Below, piece after piece: positions 62,801 to 64,000 of a stretch of 64,000 nucleotides of DNA. The notes beneath the pieces were generated by a model. The model saw nothing but the letters and a program-made list of their open reading frames with translations, did no database searches and was not told the DNA's origin. A program made the translations under genes and the position numbers. Each line of letters opens with the position of its first letter. The stretch's first letter is position 1. This DNA is from Algiphilus sp965216485 (GTDB taxonomy: Bacteria; Pseudomonadota; Gammaproteobacteria; Nevskiales; Nevskiaceae), in contig NZ_OZ244162.1 in NCBI RefSeq assembly GCF_965216485.1, positions 868,001 to 932,000 of the forward strand, given 5' to 3'.

Positions 62801-63376
62801 TCAGGACGGCCGGCGCGAGGCCCGCTCGCGCTGGCCGCTCTGCGCGAAGCTGCGCAGGAACTCCATCTGGTCGGCCAGGATGCGGCGATTCTGCAGAATC
62901 AGATATTCCGCCAGATTGGGCGTGAACGGGATCGCGAGCAGTTTCATGCCGGCCTGCTCGGGTGTACGGTCATCCTTTGCCTGATTACATCTCCGACAGG
63001 CTGTGACGCAGTTCTCCCAGACATTGGCGCCACCGCGCGACACTGGCACCACGTGGTCGCGGGTCAGTTGCGTGGTAGGAAACTGGTTGCCGCAGTAGAG
63101 ACAAAGATTTTCGTCGCGCTGGAAGAGCGTGCGGTTGTTGAGCAATGGCACGCCTTTCTCGAACCGCCGGGAGCGGTCCGCAACCGCAATGATGGAGCCG
63201 ATCTCAAAGCAGGAACGCACGCCCAGTGCGTTGACACCGCCGCGGATGGCAAAACGCTCCTGCCCCGCCTCCCAGCAAACGCGTTCGCGGGCGTACAAGG
63301 TTGCGGCGGTCTGCCAGTTGATCCAACCGACCGGCAAACCGCCGGCATCAAGTTTGAGGATCGCCGGTATCGCCAT
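62801..63376 (-). CDS. HNH endonuclease-domain protein
   Basis: A 191-residue protein. The C-terminal half has an HNH fold with zinc cysteines CLYCGNQF and CRRCNQAKDD around TRDHVVPVSRGGANVWENCVTAC. The N-terminal half (GGLPVGWINWQTAATLYARERVCWEAG) matches a chromosomal group of HNH proteins of unknown role. There is no intron, intein or restriction partner nearby. It is convergent with the CarH-like gene with a 10-base gap. Confidence 0.88.
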   Translation of the reverse strand: MAIPAILKLDAGGLPVGWINWQTAATLYARERVCWEAGQERFAIRGGVNALGVRSCFEIGSIIAVADRSRRFEKGVPLLNNRTLFQRDENLCLYCGNQFPTTQLTRDHVVPVSRGGANVWENCVTACRRCNQAKDDRTPEQAGMKLLAIPFTPNLAEYLILQNRRILADQMEFLRSFAQSGQRERASRRPS

Positions 63377-63564
63377 GGCCTTGCCTTTCTCCTGCGGTCA
63401 TCGTAGCTGATCCCGTGCTCGGAGGGATAACCGCCGGGCATTGTCAATATGCTGCCCAGCGCCAATGACGCTTCTATGAAAAAGGGGGTGCCACGGGTGG
63501 AGACGACAAGCAGCCGTCGGGGCGCGCGCGACGTTGAGCGTGTGCTGCTGATCAGGATAGCGGG

Positions 63565-63581
63565 GCGCCAGACCTTGGCGC
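63565..63581 (-). terminator. Weak hairpin downstream of tRNA-Gly
   Basis: GCGCCA-N5-TGGCGC forms a 6 bp stem a few bases beyond the 3' end of the tRNA on the minus strand. There is no T-tract, so it may be a processing or weak termination signal only. Confidence 0.35.
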
Positions 63582-63585
63582 GCGC

Positions 63586-63659
63586 TGGAGCGGGTGATGG
63601 GAATCGAACCCACGTCATCAGCTTGGGAAGCTGAGGTTCTACCATTGAACTACACCCGC
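63586..63659 (-). tRNA. tRNA-Gly (anticodon CCC)
   Basis: The minus strand reads GCGGGTG TA GTTC AATGGTA GAAC and continues into a complete cloverleaf of 74 bases. The anticodon stem is TCAGC/GCTGA with loop TTCCCAA, giving anticodon CCC (reads GGG). The T arm has GTGGG TTCGATT CCCAT, the acceptor closes with CACCCGC, and the CCA end is encoded at 63586-63588. It resembles the glyU type tRNA. Confidence 0.95.
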
Positions 63660-63790
63660 CAATCGCGGTCACCAGCTGTGCATTCTACCGTGTGCCTGAT
63701 GACCATTGCGTCGTCAACGGCATGCGGGCAGCGTCTGGTGCTCAGTTATGATGCGCCGCTGTCTTCCGGAAACCAAGTGATTTCGTGCCA

Positions 63791-64000
63791 ATGGTCGCAA
63801 TAGTCCTCAATGGCGATTCGCGCGAGGTGCGCGAAGGCCAATCGATCGCTGCCCTGCTCGATGATCTCGGCTTGGGTGCCCAGCGCGTAGTGGTCGAACA
63901 CAACGGCGATATCGTCGCGCGGACCGCCTATCAACAGGTTCAACTGCAGGCGGGCGACACCGTCGAAGTCGTGCGCGCGATCGGCGGCGGCGAAGAGGCC
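63791..64000 (+). CDS. thiS: Sulfur carrier protein ThiS, runs off the window
   Basis: Seventy residues are visible (MVAIVLNGDSREVREGQSIAALLDDLGL...VVVEHNGDIVARTAYQQVQLQAGDTVEVVRAIGGG). This is the beta-grasp ThiS fold that carries the thiocarboxylate sulfur for thiazole synthesis. The family normally stops after the terminal Gly-Gly, but here the frame continues as GGGEEA to the window edge without a stop, so a short tail or a fusion to ThiG is possible. GTG 63785 is an alternative start. Confidence 0.9.
   Translation, partial: MVAIVLNGDSREVREGQSIAALLDDLGLGAQRVVVEHNGDIVARTAYQQVQLQAGDTVEVVRAIGGGEEA

Noticed and set aside
62801..63376. HNH gene as part of a group I intron, intein or restriction system
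   Set aside because: It is a stand-alone gene with no split host gene, methylase or specificity subunit nearby.

Overview
The window looks like a chromosomal segment of a high-GC, free-living gammaproteobacterium. The left end carries the atpD-atpC-glmU-glmS order typical of that class, the genes are dense with many 1-11 base overlaps, and the accessory content (acyl-CoA thioesterases, haloalkane dehalogenase, alkylsulfatase, DUF1302 outer-membrane protein, several lipoproteins) fits an environmental, probably aquatic, lipid- or hydrocarbon-degrading organism. A Nevskiales/Salinisphaerales-like relative is my guess and cannot be proved from this sequence. I see no phage, insertion sequence, rRNA or CRISPR array. 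One tRNA is present.

Layout. 1-4209: end of the ATP synthase operon, then glmU and glmS. 4318-9468: two convergent Ntn-hydrolase acylases of different subfamilies, one PvdQ-like, separated by a strong hairpin. 9592-12287: TetR-autoregulated haloalkane dehalogenase operon. 12426-15912: a formylglycine-generating-enzyme fold protein without the catalytic cysteines, then a LysR gene divergent from a secreted beta-propeller. 16055-23209: a probable zinc-starvation island, with a LolD/MacB-type ABC transporter, two DUF3299 proteins, MerC-like protein, COG0523 GTPase, DUF1826, a His-tailed PCuAC-like lipoprotein and folE. Two Zur-like palindromes sit in the two divergent intergenic gaps. 23352-27177: Tat-exported gluconate-dehydrogenase-subunit-3-like protein, GMC oxidoreductase and ThuA lipoprotein, probably periplasmic sugar or sterol-type oxidation.

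27184-33554: an operon of DUF1302 barrel, parvulin-like foldase, HupE/UreJ-type membrane protein and DUF3604 (PHP-like metallohydrolase) lipoprotein. A diverged second copy of the foldase-HupE-DUF3604 trio lies at 47036-51367. This repeated association, with no hydrogenase or urease nearby, is the best candidate for an undescribed system. 33831-42612: SDR, metallo-beta-lactamase, two related long GST-like proteins, DUF4442 thioesterase, TetR, alpha/beta hydrolase, alkylsulfatase-like lipoprotein and rhodanese. 42637-47014: two pirins around an isochorismatase-type hydrolase, a LysR regulator and a TauE/SafE permease.

51378-57027: another GST-like protein, a tandem DsbA-fold protein and a large zinc-ribbon/cyclase/AAA/TPR signalling protein. 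57121-64000: a small protein behind a Fur-like palindrome, ferredoxin-NADP reductase, class I amidotransferase, AEC transporter, renalase-like FAD enzyme, DUF3429 membrane protein, a CarH/LitR-like B12 regulator with phased GACA repeats upstream, an HNH endonuclease, tRNA-Gly(CCC) and the start of thiS.
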